Shown here: in pieces, positions 1 to 10,020 of the stretch | Layout of the letters: the number at the start of each line of letters is the position of its first letter | How positions within the stretch are numbered: position 1 is the first letter of the stretch | Origin: Smallanthus sonchifolius | Lineage: Eukaryota > Streptophyta > Magnoliopsida > Asterales > Asteraceae | NCBI GenBank assembly: GCA_023525975.1 | Contig: CM042035.1 | Span: forward strand, 35,245,001-35,309,000 | Direction: 5' to 3' | DNA: 64,000 nucleotides | Program-made: the position numbers and the translations under genes | Notes under the pieces: generated by a model | Seen by the model: only the letters and a program-made list of their open reading frames with translations | Database searches by the model: none | Told to the model about the DNA's origin: nothing

Positions 1-1414
1 ATCACCATTAAGAGTTCCAGATGCAGATGCAGCATTGGAATCAGGAGTTACAATCGGTACAGTAGCACAAGTTGAGAAACTGGAGTCATCGATGCCACCC
101 AATAATTCATATACATTTGCGGCATCAACTGCCGACAAATCAGGAAGATTGAATGACTTGAATAGCGCATCATAATCAAAACCCCAAGCTAGACCAGTTG
201 GTTCTGGTGGAATGCTGTGTTTACTACAATCCACTTCAAACCATTCTTTGACAGTACAAGTTCCTATGTTGTACACTCTCTTGCTAGGCGAGTTGGCAAC
301 GTATCCTAAGAAGATGCCTTCCACCGCTTTTGCATGAAACTTAGACTTGCGGTCTTTGAAGTGTAGCAACAAGGAACAAGGACTACCAAAAGGAACTAGG
401 TAATCAAGATTGGGAAGTCGATTGTTGATCAACTCATAACAAGTCTTGTTGTGCGTCCTCACAACCAGAACTCGGTTCAAGACGTGACAAGCTGTATTAA
501 CTGCTTCTGCCCAGAAATTGACAGGAAGCTTTGCATCAGACAGCATTGTCCTTGCAGTCTCAATCAATGTTCTGTTCTTCCGTTCTGCGACTCCATTCTT
601 CTGAGGTGTGTACGGGGCACTAATTCATGATGGATACCCTTCTTGAGACAGAAAAGTTCCAACAAATTATTCTTGAACTCAGTTTCGTTGCCACTCCTTA
701 TTCTTCTAACTTTCAGTTTTCACAGAGATTCCAAGCTCAGGATCTTGTATTGAAGAATGTCAGCAGTTTCGTCCTTCGTACCTAAAAAATGCATCCAAGA
801 AAAACATGAGAAATCATCAGTTACAACTAGACAGAATGACTTACCTCCAATACTCCTGATACTTATAGGGCCAAACAGATCCATATGTAATAGCTCCAAA
901 GGGGTATCGATGGAGTTTTAGAGCTTGGACTTGTGAGACTTCCGTTGCTGTTTGCCCTTTTTATAAGGCATAAACTTATCTGCAACGGTAAATCTCAGCT
1001 TAGGAACACCTGTTACCAAACCGTTTCGGACCAGATGATTCATTTTACGATAAGAAATATGTCCGAGTTTCCTATGCCACAAGATAGAGTCAAGTTCTGT
1101 CTCTTTGGTAAGCAAACATGTAGCAACTGATGAGGTGGTTATTGCCACACTCATACCAATCTGATAGGTGTCGTTTGTCCTTGGCGCTCTCATCAGAATC
1201 CAGTCCTCAGGAACTTCAAAACCAGGTTTGAGAATCAGGCATTCATTCTTGTCAAACATCTCCGAGTACTCCTTGTCGCACATTTGGGAGACACTCAACA
1301 GATTATGCTTCAGCTGCTCGCAAAAGTTGACATTGTCAAAGCTGACACAACCATTTGACACCACGCCTTGACACGTGATACTGCCGCCTTTCTCTCCAGC
1401 AAACGCCACATAGC
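1..1414 (-). pseudogene. Copia A, left fragment: integrase and GAG-pre-integrase region of pol
   Basis: Minus-strand pol remnant of a Ty1/copia element. The frame from 1412 down to 918 reads through a GAG-pre-integrase domain (GEKGGSITCQGVVSNG, then HRKLGHISYRKMNHL). Below 918 the integrase core and the integrase-RT linker continue in broken frames down to position 1, matching copia D (about 24560-26020) stretch by stretch. The protease motif DSG is absent because the copy stops at 1414. An in-frame stop near 918 and a lesion near 620 (gcactaattcatga) are shared with A2 at 11809-12640, so the two stretches descend from one already broken copy. It continues off the left edge of the window. Confidence 0.9.
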
Positions 1415-1424
1415 TCTGATACCA
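1413..1424 (-). other. Primer-binding site remnant (initiator tRNA-Met type)
   Basis: The 12 bases GCTCTGATACCA are the exact complement of the PBS TGGTATCAGAGC seen in the other elements here. On the minus strand this PBS is joined directly to pol sequence coding for YVAFAG. The whole gag and protease region that should separate them is missing, and no LTR lies next to it. The next base rightward already belongs to B-type sequence. Confidence 0.75.
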
Positions 1425-1708
1425 AATATGATAGAGGCACATCAATGCCCAACTTTTCTTACTCCCTCCTTTGTATCAGTGGGCACCCAAACTGATGCAC
1501 ATTTGTCCACTGATGCAACCAAAAAGGGGGAGATGGTCCCAATGGAGGAAGACTCAGACAGTCTTGACGACTGCAGGCTGTATTTCAAAGTACAAGATGG
1601 CTGTTATTGAAGCTTTTTCTTTTGGTTGAAAGGATAGTCAGAAATGTGCAAAAGCTTCAGCAACAAAGGCAGTAAGAGAATTTTGGTAGCATCAGTCTAG
1701 GGGGAGTT
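1425..1708 (+). pseudogene. B' tail: C-terminus of extra ORF E plus polypurine tract
   Basis: This repeats 10804-11086, the stretch before the right LTR of copia B. The frame ending at 1608-1610 gives IEAHQCPTFLTP followed by an acidic tail (MVPMEEDSDSLDDCRLYF). Copia B has one base fewer near 10842, so its own tail is shifted into another frame, and this copy probably keeps the more original C-terminus. The polypurine tract is ctagggggagtt (1697-1708), directly before the LTR. A 3' internal region lying before a left LTR means the LTR at 1709 came from the 3' end of another copy. Confidence 0.8.
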
Positions 1709-2494
1709 TGTAGAACCAAAGACTGATGACTACAAAATTCTCTAAGTACAAATGCTGCTGATCTCAGAAGTTTGCTGCTAACCAACAAACTGCTGCGGAC
1801 AAGCTTATCTGCTATGATACTTGTTCTCCTGCTGAAGAACAAATCTGCTGCGGATAGCCTTATCTGCTGAAGACCAAAGTTGTTGCGGATAGGCTTCCCA
1901 GCAGCATCAACACTTGATGCTGCTGACAGGCAAATCATCAGCAGCTTTGGATAGTTACATCTTGCTGCTGATCAACATCTTTGTTGCTGACAGCCTTGTG
2001 CCTTGAAGACAAATCGTTGTAGCTGACTATCCATACCAAGCGTCACTGACAACTTTATACAAAAGCAACTGACACACTCAAAGCAGAAGGAACCGTAATG
2101 GCACAACCAATGACGGACAACAATGCTCTTCTCCAAGCATGCAAATAATGATGCATAAAGAAGATGCTTCAATAAAGTTAACTATTTTTAGACAAAACGT
2201 GTAATAGTTAGCTACATACAACAGATCAACGGTCTGTGTTAGATCTGATCCTTAGAATCAAGGAGATGTCTTAATTCTAAGTGAGTATAAATAATCTGTA
2301 AAAACTTCATTGTAAGTGTGTTTTTTTGTGCTTTTTGATTGAGTTTCAATTGTAATCGTTTATATGCAAAAGCTTAATACAACAGTGTTCTTAAAAGTAT
2401 TCTTTCTGCTTGCTCGATTACATTTGTGTAGTTGTTATTGTTTCCACCAATTTCAACTAAGAACAGAACCATGTTGTAATTTCACGATCCTACA
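1709..2494 (+). repeat. Copia B left LTR
   Basis: Starts TGTAGAACC after the polypurine tract and ends CGATCCTACA before the PBS, 786 bp. It differs from the right LTR by a segment of about 55 bp around 1790-1850 bounded by similar gctgcgga...cttatctgct repeats, and by 9 bp at its start. The upstream part (about 1750-1995) is crowded with CTGCTG, CAGCAG and CTTATCTGCTG motifs. The TATA box lies about 290 bp further on. Confidence 0.9.
2286..2294 (+). promoter_or_regulatory. TATA box of copia B LTR
   Basis: TATAAATAA inside the LTR, about 210 bp before its end. The same box is kept in the right LTR at 11600-11608. It fits the U3/R border of a plant copia LTR. Confidence 0.65.
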
Positions 2495-2496
2495 AG

Positions 2497-2508
2497 TGGT
2501 ATCAGAGC
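2497..2508 (+). other. Primer-binding site of copia B
   Basis: TGGTATCAGAGC, complementary to the 3' end of plant initiator tRNA-Met, two bases after the LTR end. Confidence 0.9.
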
Positions 2509-2599
2509 CTTGGCTCAGATTAAACAAACTCACACTTGTTTAATCACTTCTGGTTCTATTCTAAACTCTCTCTTTTTCATTAAGTCACCAAGAACAAAA

Positions 2600-5547
2600 A
2601 TGGCACCGAGCAACGGATTTGAAGACATCGGCAGCATCAACCGACCACCAAGATTGGTATCTGGGGAAGACTACGACATGTGGAAAAATCGCATGGAAAG
2701 TTTTTTCTGCTATCAGGAGTACGGAATGTGGAAATCCGTCAAGGATGGACCCTACACTCCCATGGTGGCCTCTGCTGACTCTGGAGGACCACCAGTTCCA
2801 AAGGAGCCCTCCAAGTACTCAGAAGAGGACATAAAGAAGATGGAGGTGGATACAAGGCACTAGGAGCTATCCAAATGTGCCTTCCAAATGAAGTTTTTCA
2901 TAACTTCAGAAGTTACAAAACTGCTAAAGAGCTCTGGGAAGCTCTTGAGAAAATGTTTGATGGCTCTGAGGAAGTCAAAGAGAACAGAAGAGACATCCTG
3001 AAGCAGCAGTATGAAAACTTCGTCTGGAAGGAAGGTGAGTCTCTAACTGTTCTATACAACAGATTTACCTATCTTATAGGAGAGCTGCAGTGCTCAAAGG
3101 TGAAGCTAGAGAATGAAGATATCCTCAAGAAGTTCATCAGGTCTCTACCAAGCCGCTGGACAATTTTCACAGTGTCAATCAGAAGAACTGAGAATCTGAA
3201 GACTCTCCAGATGACTGAGCTCTTTGGAATGCTAAAAACCTATGAGCTAGAGATGATTCAGGCAAAAGAAAGAAGCTCAAGCTACCAAACAGCCTCAACA
3301 TCCACCACCACCTCCTCTGCCCTCCATTCTGAGCACTCGGGTCCTAGTTCAAGTAACTACTACCTTCCCATCATCAGTCATCCTCAAACTCCAATCTCTC
3401 AAACAAACAGCTCACCATTTCTCCTAGAAGCTCCTCCTCAAACATCAACCTCTGCTGCTTTTGTTTCTGAAAACTCAAGCAACATGTCCTTTATCAAGGA
3501 GGATCTGAAATGCTTTCATCCAGATGATTTAGAAGAAATGGACATACAACACTCATATGCCATGCTCTCTATAAGAGCAAAAAGGTTCTACTCTAGAACC
3601 GGAAGACCCATTCCAAGTAACAACTCTAACACCAGAGTTGGCTTGGATAAAAGCAAACTAAGATGTTACAACTGTAACCTACTAGGTCACTTTGCTAGAG
3701 AATGCAAGGCACCAAGAGCAAATCAAGCTACTTCTCAGTCAAGACAAGCTCACCAAGCCCAACCAAGACAACAACAACAAGCTACTCCTCCAGTTCAAAC
3801 TGCAGCCTGTGCAACCGTTGGAACTTCTGAGTTCGACTGGAGCTTTCAATATGAAGAACTGCCTGTCAACAATCAAGCTCTGATGGCAGACACTACAGAT
3901 ATACCACCTCAGGTATTTGAACATCTTTGCTCTCAAGCCTGTATTGATAAAGTTTTGGGTTATAGAAAGCATAACCAAAACCTTATAGATCAAAATGAAG
4001 AGTTTCATCAGTTGAAATCTGAATTCAAAAAGGTTGAAAATACTTATAAAGAAAAGATTAACTGTCTTAAGAAAGAGATTTCATCGCTAAAACACGAACA
4101 AACTAATCTTGAAACTCAGATTGATGATCTACTGGTCAAACTAAAAGCTACCAGAGCTGAACTGGCATAACAGAAAGTTCATGTTGAAAAATATGAATTT
4201 TCTTCCAAAAAGTTACAAAGACTTTTAGATATTCAAGTCCACAAGAAGGTAAAAACTGGACTTGGGAATAACAATGATCAGTACAATGTTGTTCCTCCTC
4301 CTGCAGACTATATTGCCATATACGAACCAAGCTTTAATGTTGCAAATCTTGACACTGCAAACCGAAACCTTGATCCTTCAACGGATGAACATTTCGTCGA
4401 AGACTGCACTACCTCATCGAAATCTGAGTCAACCCACTCAGACCATGATGAAACCAGTGGAGTCCCATCTGAAGCTGTTCTGAATAGAGTTGCAGTTCCT
4501 GCTGTTCTTCCAGCTATTCCAGCCCCTGTACCATTCAAACAGATCAAGATCAGCTATCCTCCAGATGGAAGAAAACTAAACATTGAAAAGGGACAGACAT
4601 CAGGACCTACAAACCCCAAGCCTCAGTCAAAGCGAATCACAAAGAGGAAGGTATTTGATATATGTCGTAAGCCTAAAGAAAAAGTTCCATATGTTCAAAG
4701 GACCCTAGAAGAAGCCACTTTTGAACATAACAAAGCTCATCCATGGAACTTTAAGGATATGTTCCAAAGAAAGGACTATGTCTACCTTTCAAGAGACAAA
4801 CTGGCAAGATCATGCTTTGTGTGTGGCAGATATAACCACACTGCCAGCACCTGCTTTCATTACCTAGAATACCAAAGAAATTCAAAGCAGCATGCCTTTG
4901 AAAAGACTAACAAAAACAAGAAGGTAAGAAGCTCAGAAGTCAAAGCAACTAAGTTCAGGGAGTCTCTATCTCCCCCAAGAGTGAAGCTGCCTAAATCTCA
5001 ACAAACTTGCATCATTTGTGATGAATCAGACCACTTTGCTGCAAACTATAAGTTTAACCCCTTCAACCAGATCCTTCATCAAGCCCCTCAAAGACAAAGG
5101 GTAAAGAAGAATCATCATACATCGGTTGTTAGTCAAGTTAAGACCAAGAAAACAAAGTAGAAGATTTCAGCAGCAACCAAGTCTGCTGCTGATAAGCTAA
5201 AATCCTCCGTAGCAAAATCTGCTGCTGATAAGGCAAAGCCATCAGCAGCAAGAGTGTCCACTGCTGATAAGGCAAAATCCAAGGCAAAGCCTTCAGCAGG
5301 AAAGAATGCTGCCACTTCAACAAAGCCATCAGCAGCAGGATCTACTGTCAACAAGCCAGAAACATCAGTAGCAAAATCTGCTGCTGACAATGTGAGGAAA
5401 ACTAGAAAATCACCAACAAGGTAATGGAAAGCCAAACCATCTTCAAGCACTGTCATTGGTTCCATTGACTGCAAACATACTGAAAAGGATAAACTAACAA
5501 CCATCTTTTTCAAGTCTGCAGACACTTGGGTTCCTTCTACTACTTAG
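2600..5547 (+). pseudogene. Copia B gag, long, with up to three zinc knuckles and a Lys/Ala-rich repeat tail
   Basis: Starts at ATG 2600 (MAPSNGFEDIGSINRPP), about 90 nt after the PBS. One base is lost near 2850 and the reading continues in another frame to a stop at 4168, then in that same frame to stops at 5158, 5422 and 5545. In order: copia-type gag domain (LWEALEKMFDGSEEVKENRR), zinc knuckle CYNCNLLGHFAREC (about 3663-3705), glutamine-rich stretch, coiled coil (about 4000-4230), knuckle CFVCGRYNHTASTC (about 4816-4857), degenerate knuckle CIICDESDHFAANY that lacks its last cysteine (about 5008-5050), then imperfect SAADKAKPSAA repeats (5161-5410). It ends DTWVPSTT-stop next to an acceptor-like site. 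Gag would form the particle and bind RNA. Several lesions make this copy non-functional. Confidence 0.85.
5161..5410 (+). repeat. Imperfect repeats gctgctgataag(c/g) within the gag tail
   Basis: At least five units around the string gctgctgataag encode alternating Ala-Ala-Asp-Lys and Lys-Pro-Ser-Ala-Ala. The same string, on one strand or the other, fills the upstream part of the B LTRs (for example cttatctgctg near 1860) and the pol-E1 spacer. A motif shared between LTR and coding sequence is unusual. Confidence 0.7.
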
Positions 5548-5564
5548 AAATATATCATGTGCAG
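5545..5564 (+). promoter_or_regulatory. Gag stop followed by 3'-splice-site-like sequence at the gag/pol border (copia B)
   Basis: The gag frame ends at TAG 5545-5547. After 17 bases comes atgtGCAG and then GGACAGCC, where the pol frame starts (GQPGHKNNTWVVDSG). Pol is in the -1 (+2) frame relative to gag. The same layout occurs in D and F and, damaged, in A2 and C. Whether it is used for splicing, frameshifting or reinitiation cannot be told from sequence. Confidence 0.5.
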
Positions 5565-6840
5565 GGACAGCCAGGTCACAAGAACAACACCTGGGTGGTA
5601 GACAGTGGGTGTTCCAGGCACATGAAAGGCAATAGATCCATCCTCTCCAAATTCAAACATTTCAATGGAGGATATGTTGCCTTTGGAAGTGACTCAAAGG
5701 GAGGATCCATTACTGGACAAGGAACTGTGTCCAACGAAAGAATGAGCATTGATAAGGTCAACTATGTTATAGAATTGGACTTCAATCTCATGAGTGTTTC
5801 CCAGGTATGTGACCAAAAGCATTGGATGCTCTTCACAGATAAAGAATGTTTTGTACTGACTCCAGGCTTATCCACACCTCCTCCAAAAAGCATTTTATTA
5901 ACTGCTCAGAGAAAAGAAAATCTCTATGTACTGGACATGAATGAAGTCACTCCATCTAGGAGTGTTTCCTGCTTTTTATCAAAGGCCTCAGTTGATGAAT
6001 CAGCTCTCTAGCATAGGATATTAAGCCATGTTAATATCAAAACTATCAACAAATTGGTTAAGAATAATCTTGTCAGAGGGATTCCTGACAAAGAATTTCA
6101 GCTGGAAGACCACTGCATTACATGCTTAAAGGGGAAGCAACACCAAAGCTCTCACAAGCCCAAGACCTTGAATACAAATGACACTCCACTGCAACTTCTA
6201 TATATGGATCTCTTTCGTCCTACAAATGTCATGTCAATGGGTAAGAAGTCATACTTTCTGGTGATAACTGATGACTACACCAGATTCTCATGGGTATACT
6301 TCATGAGAACTAAAGATGAAACTGCTGAAATTCTCAAATCCTACATTCTCAGGGTAGAGAATCAAAGCAATCAAAAGGTGAAGATCATAAGGTATGATCA
6401 AGGCATAGAGTTCAAGAACCACACCTTGAATTGTTTCTGTGAAAGCAAGGGGATAGAAAGACAATACAGTGCTCCAAGAACTCCTCAACAAAATGGAGTT
6501 GCTGAAAGAAGAAACAGAACTCTTATTGAGTCAGCAAGATCTATGTTGGCTGACTCAAAACTGCCACTCATATTCTGGGCAGAAGCAGTTAGCACAGCCT
6601 GTTATGTGCAAAACTGAGTTCTAATTGTCAAACCCCTCAACAAAACACCCTATGAACTTTGGTTTCAAAGAATTCCCTATATTGGCTTCCTAAAACCTTT
6701 TGGGTGTCCATGCACTATTCTCATCACACATGGGGTTCTTCCTAAGTTTGGTGCCAAATCTGATGAAGGATATTACGTAGGCTATTCCTCTCAATCAAAG
6801 GCCTACAAATATGGAGTCTACGTCTACACAAACACCTGCC
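5565..6840 (+). pseudogene. Copia B pol: protease and integrase
   Basis: Protease motif WVVDSGCSRHM (about 5595-5627), then the pre-integrase domain, interrupted by a stop at 6009 where relatives have Trp (LWH). Integrase core follows: MDLFRP, VITDDYTRFSW, RYDQGIEFKN and PQQNGVAERRNRTL, so the three acidic residues are present although RSDNG has become RYDQG. A stop at 6615 lies where relatives read NRVL. The C-terminal part (FGCPCTILITHG, GYYVGYSSQSKAYK) is readable to about 6820 and then breaks off, and the end of the domain is deleted. Integrase would insert the cDNA; this copy cannot make a full product. Confidence 0.88.
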
Positions 6841-7241
6841 TCCACTTCATCCACTGACTAAAGACTGGATTTTCCCAAATCTTCTATCAGTCTGAGAAGA
6901 CCATCAATTGATCCTCCATTGGTTGTGGAAGCAATTGAAGCAAGTGAAGCAGGAACAAGACTGTCTAATATAACCATCAGCAGCCTGTCGGAAACTGAAA
7001 ATCTAAATGAAGACCTGCTGATGCTCTTGCTGAAAATATTGATGTGGATAATGCGGTTGAAGACTCTTCCACCATGAATGAAGAGACCCCTGATCAAAAT
7101 CAAAGCAATCTGGAGTAAGGGATACAGCTGGAGGTGGTACCAGCACAGCGGATCCATAAACAACATCCTTAAGAGAATATTATTGGCCAAATACACCAAG
7201 GAGTTCTCACAAGAAGCAAATCTCACGAGGAAAATATATGC
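6841..7241 (+). pseudogene. Copia B integrase-RT linker, decayed
   Basis: This links integrase to RT. Short acidic and serine-rich pieces can be read in changing frames with several stops and no long conserved motif. In copia D the same linker is about 200 residues long and open, so this stretch has suffered deletions and frameshifts. I see nothing else in it. Confidence 0.6.
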
Positions 7242-8117
7242 TTGTTTTCATGTTTCCTATCTCAGGTGGAACCCAAGAAGATAGATGAAGCAGTCAAACA
7301 CAGCAGCTGGATTGAAGCAATGCATGAAGAATTGATGCAATTCAAGAGGCAGGATGTCTGGAAACTTGTTGATCTTCCAATAGGTAAATATGCTATTGGC
7401 ACACGATGGGTTTTCAGGAACAAGCAAGGCGAGAGAGGTATAGTAGTCAAGAACAAAGCTAGACTTTTAGCTCAAGGCTACACTCAGAAAGAAGGAATTG
7501 ACTATGATGAAGTCTTTGATCCTGTTGCCAGACTAGAGGCCATCAGAATCTTCCTGTCATATGTTGCATCCAAGAATTTCAGTGTCTATCAAATGGATGT
7601 AAAAAGTGCCTTTCTGTATGGGAATATTGGTGAGGAAGTATACGTCAAACAGCCTCCAGGCTTTATAGATCATACATATCCTACTCAAGTGTTCAAACTA
7701 GACAAAGCTCTGTATGGCCTACATCAGGCACTAAAAGCCTGGTATGAAACCCTGTCAGGATATCTACTAAGCAACAACTTCAGAAGAGGTGCCATAGACC
7801 AGTCCTTGTTTATCAAAGATGAAGGGGGAGAAATCTTACTCGTTCAAATTTATGTTGATGATATCATTTTTGGATCAACAAGGAAACAGCTGTGCAAAGA
7901 CTTTGAGACTCTGATACACTCAAAGTTTGAAATGAGTTCAATGGGTGAACTAAATTTCCTCTTGGGTCTACAAGTCAAACAGGTCCCAAATGGAATCTTC
8001 ATCAGCCAATCCAAATATATAAAGAACATTTTGGAAAGATTCAAAATGGTTGACTGCTCTGCTGCAAGAACCCCTATGCAAGTGCATCATCAACTGACTC
8101 TAGACAAAGATGGCTAA
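7242..8117 (+). pseudogene. Copia B reverse transcriptase domain
   Basis: A nearly complete copia-type RT (RVT_2) in one open frame: WIEAMHEELMQF, TRWVFRNKQ, KARLLAQGYTQKEGIDYDEVFDPVARLEAIR, YQMDVKSAFLYG, LYGLHQALKAWYETL and the catalytic YVDDIIFGS, then FEMSSMGELNFLLGLQV. The stop at 8115-8117 lies in the RT-RNase H connection, after which the same frame continues. RT copies the element RNA into DNA. Active-site residues look intact, but the domain is cut off from integrase by upstream lesions. Confidence 0.92.
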
Positions 8118-8795
8118 GACACTGATCAACATCAGTATCGTGCAATGATAGGGTCTCTCATGTATCTCACTGCCTCAAGGCCAGATTTCATGTTTGCAGT
8201 ATGCCTCTGTGCAAGATTTCAAGCAGCTCCAAAAGTTTCACATCTTCAGGCTGTCAAGAGAATCTTTAGATACCTAAAGGGTGCCCCAAGACTTGGGCTA
8301 TGGTACTCTAAAAATGACATTTTTAATCTGTATGCATACACTGACAGTGACTATGGGGGATGCAACTTGGACAAAAAGTCCACTTCAGGGGGATGTCGGT
8401 TTCTGGGAGGGAGATTGATTTCATGGCAGTGCAAGAAGCAAACATGTGTTTCAACTTCTACAGCTGAAGCAGAATACATTGCAGCTTCAAGTTGCTGTGC
8501 ACAAGTCATCTGGATACAAAATCAAATGTTGGATTATGGGATGACTTTCAAGGCAACCCCAATTTACGTTGACAACATGAGTTCTATCTCAATCACAAAC
8601 AATCCGGTGCAGCACTCAAAGACAAAGCACATTGACATCAGGTATCATTTCATAAGAGATCAAGCAGAGAAAAGAAGGATTATTTTAACCAAAGTTCATA
8701 CGAAAGAGCAATATGCTGATTTGTTTACAAAACCTTTTGATGAAGCCAGATTTAAATATTTAGTTGAATCCATTGGCATGATGAACTTTGATTAA
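8118..8795 (+). pseudogene. Copia B RNase H domain, C-terminus of pol
   Basis: Reads in the RT frame: YRAMIGSLMYLTASRPDFMFAV, YTDSDYGGCNLDKKSTSGG, STSTAEAEYIAASSC, IYVDNMSSISITNNPVQHSKTKHIDIRYHFIRD, then LFTKPFDEARFKYLVESIGM and a stop at 8793-8795. The acidic residues expected of RNase H (YTDSD, EAEY, VDN) are present. The domain is full length and is the best preserved part of B. It would remove the RNA strand during cDNA synthesis. Confidence 0.92.
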
Positions 8796-9400
8796 AATGT
8801 ATCACTAAAATTAGTTTTTGTGTTTTGTCTTAATGTTGTGAATAAAAGTTATAAGTCAGCAGCATTTTTTTTTCCTTCAGCTACTGACAGGTTTAATCTT
8901 CAGCAGCAAAAGATTTGCAGCTGACTTCTTTAAGTTATAAGCAGGAACAGGTTTCCTTCGGATTTCTTTAAGACTGTCAGCAGCAACATCCTTGCTACGG
9001 TTTATTAAATCCATCAGCAGCAGATAAGTTTACTGCTGACAGACTTAACCTTCTTCATCCACGGCAATCAAGTTTGCTGCTGATTGGTAATATTAAGTCC
9101 AAATTAACTTTTACCCGCTGTTTTAATTCCCGTCAGTCTTTACCATGACTGCCTCGGTGTATTACAGCTGTAACAATAAAAGGTAAATTGGGTTGTACTG
9201 TACAAGTCATTTTGCTTTTTCCCTCTTCTACCGTTATAAAATCAAATCAAATTTCCTTCCACCTCTTCACCTTCCACTTCTCCCTAAACCAACATCACTT
9301 TCTGTCAAGTCCTCATCCATAGTTGGTACTTTCTCTAAAGTCCTCATCACGTTCAAAGCCCTTCATCCCTCACTTTCATACCCAACCGAGTGAAAGATAT
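8796..9400 (+). promoter_or_regulatory. Spacer between pol and ORF E1, with CAGCAG/CTGCTG motif cluster and TATA-like box
   Basis: Non-coding. From about 8857 to 9090 there are repeated cagcag, gctgctga and cagcagataag strings, the motif that also fills the upstream part of the B LTRs. TATAAAA follows at 9235-9241, about 180 bp before E1. The order array, TATA, ORF E resembles the better preserved layouts in D and C. That it acts as a promoter is inference. Confidence 0.45.
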
Positions 9401-9640
9401 CCGAAGGATTCAATGATATGATCGACTTCTTATGTCGATCAAAGATCCAATTTGCCCTCACAACCAACCATGCCACACATGTCCCTCATATGGAGGATTT
9501 CTGGAGTACCATCATCTACTCTACCGAACAAGGGATTCCCCAAATCAAAGCCAAGGTAGATGGCAAGGATATCATCATCTCGGAAGCCACACTCTTCTCC
9601 AATGCATATCTCAGAAAAGAAGCGGATGTCATCAGGTAAG
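9400..9640 (+). pseudogene. ORF E1, N-terminal part (extra ORF at the env position of copia B)
   Basis: The frame containing 9418-9639 encodes MIDFLCRSKIQFALTTNHATHVPHMEDFW..., closely parallel to IVDFLNRSKISYAISADPIVSRPYLEQFW in E2 and IINFLNRSRLNVALSANPYISLPYIQQFW in E3. Only about the first 75 residues of the roughly 210-residue N-terminal domain remain. The reading then runs into the ubiquitin-like insert. Function unknown. A position after RNase H corresponds to the env-like ORF of Sireviruses, but I see no signal peptide or membrane segment. Confidence 0.7.
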
Positions 9641-9665
9641 CTCCACATTTGCCTCCGTCTTCCAT

Positions 9666-9917
9666 GGTCTTCTTCTTGCGCTACTTCGCGCCACCGCGGA
9701 GACGAAGGACGAGGCGAAGATTTGACTCCTTCTGGATGTTGTAATCGGCTAGGGTTCTGCCGTCCTCGAGCTATTTTCTGGCGAGGATTAGACGCTGCTG
9801 GTCTGGCGGAATGCCTTCCTTGTCTTGGATCTTTTCCTTCACGTTGTCGATTGTGTCGAAGGATTCGACCTCAAACATGATCGTCTTACCCGTTAGGGAT
9901 TTCATGAAGATCTGCAT
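9666..9917 (-). pseudogene. Ubiquitin-ribosomal protein S27a fusion pseudogene inside ORF E1
   Basis: Read on the minus strand from ATG 9917-9915: MQIFMKSLTGKTI, then TIDNVKEKIQDKEGIPPDQ, LEDGRTLADYNIQKES and LVLRLRGG, covering all 76 ubiquitin positions with scattered substitutions. RLRGG is followed by AK-stop-RKKKT, which matches the start of the S27a extension (AKKRKKKT) rather than a further ubiquitin unit. Homology then stops. Stops replace Gln49 and the third residue after RGG. No intron is seen. The bases just upstream of the ATG (9918-9935) could be a 5' UTR remnant. The piece lies antisense in ORF E1 and has taken the place of most of its conserved domain. It is a captured host-gene fragment without coding ability. 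Confidence 0.88.
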
Positions 9918-10020
9918 TTTCGCCGATCTGAAGTGATAACATGAGAACTGTTTCCAAAAAAGTTCTCAGGGGTCAATGTTCCATTGTTATCTACAATGCT
10001 GAACATAAAGAGTACCCCGG

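Noticed and set aside
2495..2509. tRNA gene because of the match to tRNA-Met
   Set aside because: Only 12 bases match, at the position of a retrotransposon primer-binding site; no cloverleaf can be formed.
5417..5426. Donor-like AAG|GTAATG in copia B gag as partner for the acceptor at 5564
   Set aside because: Splicing there would leave the exon in phase 2, while pol starts in phase 0, so Pol would not be read. It is also not seen in D or F.
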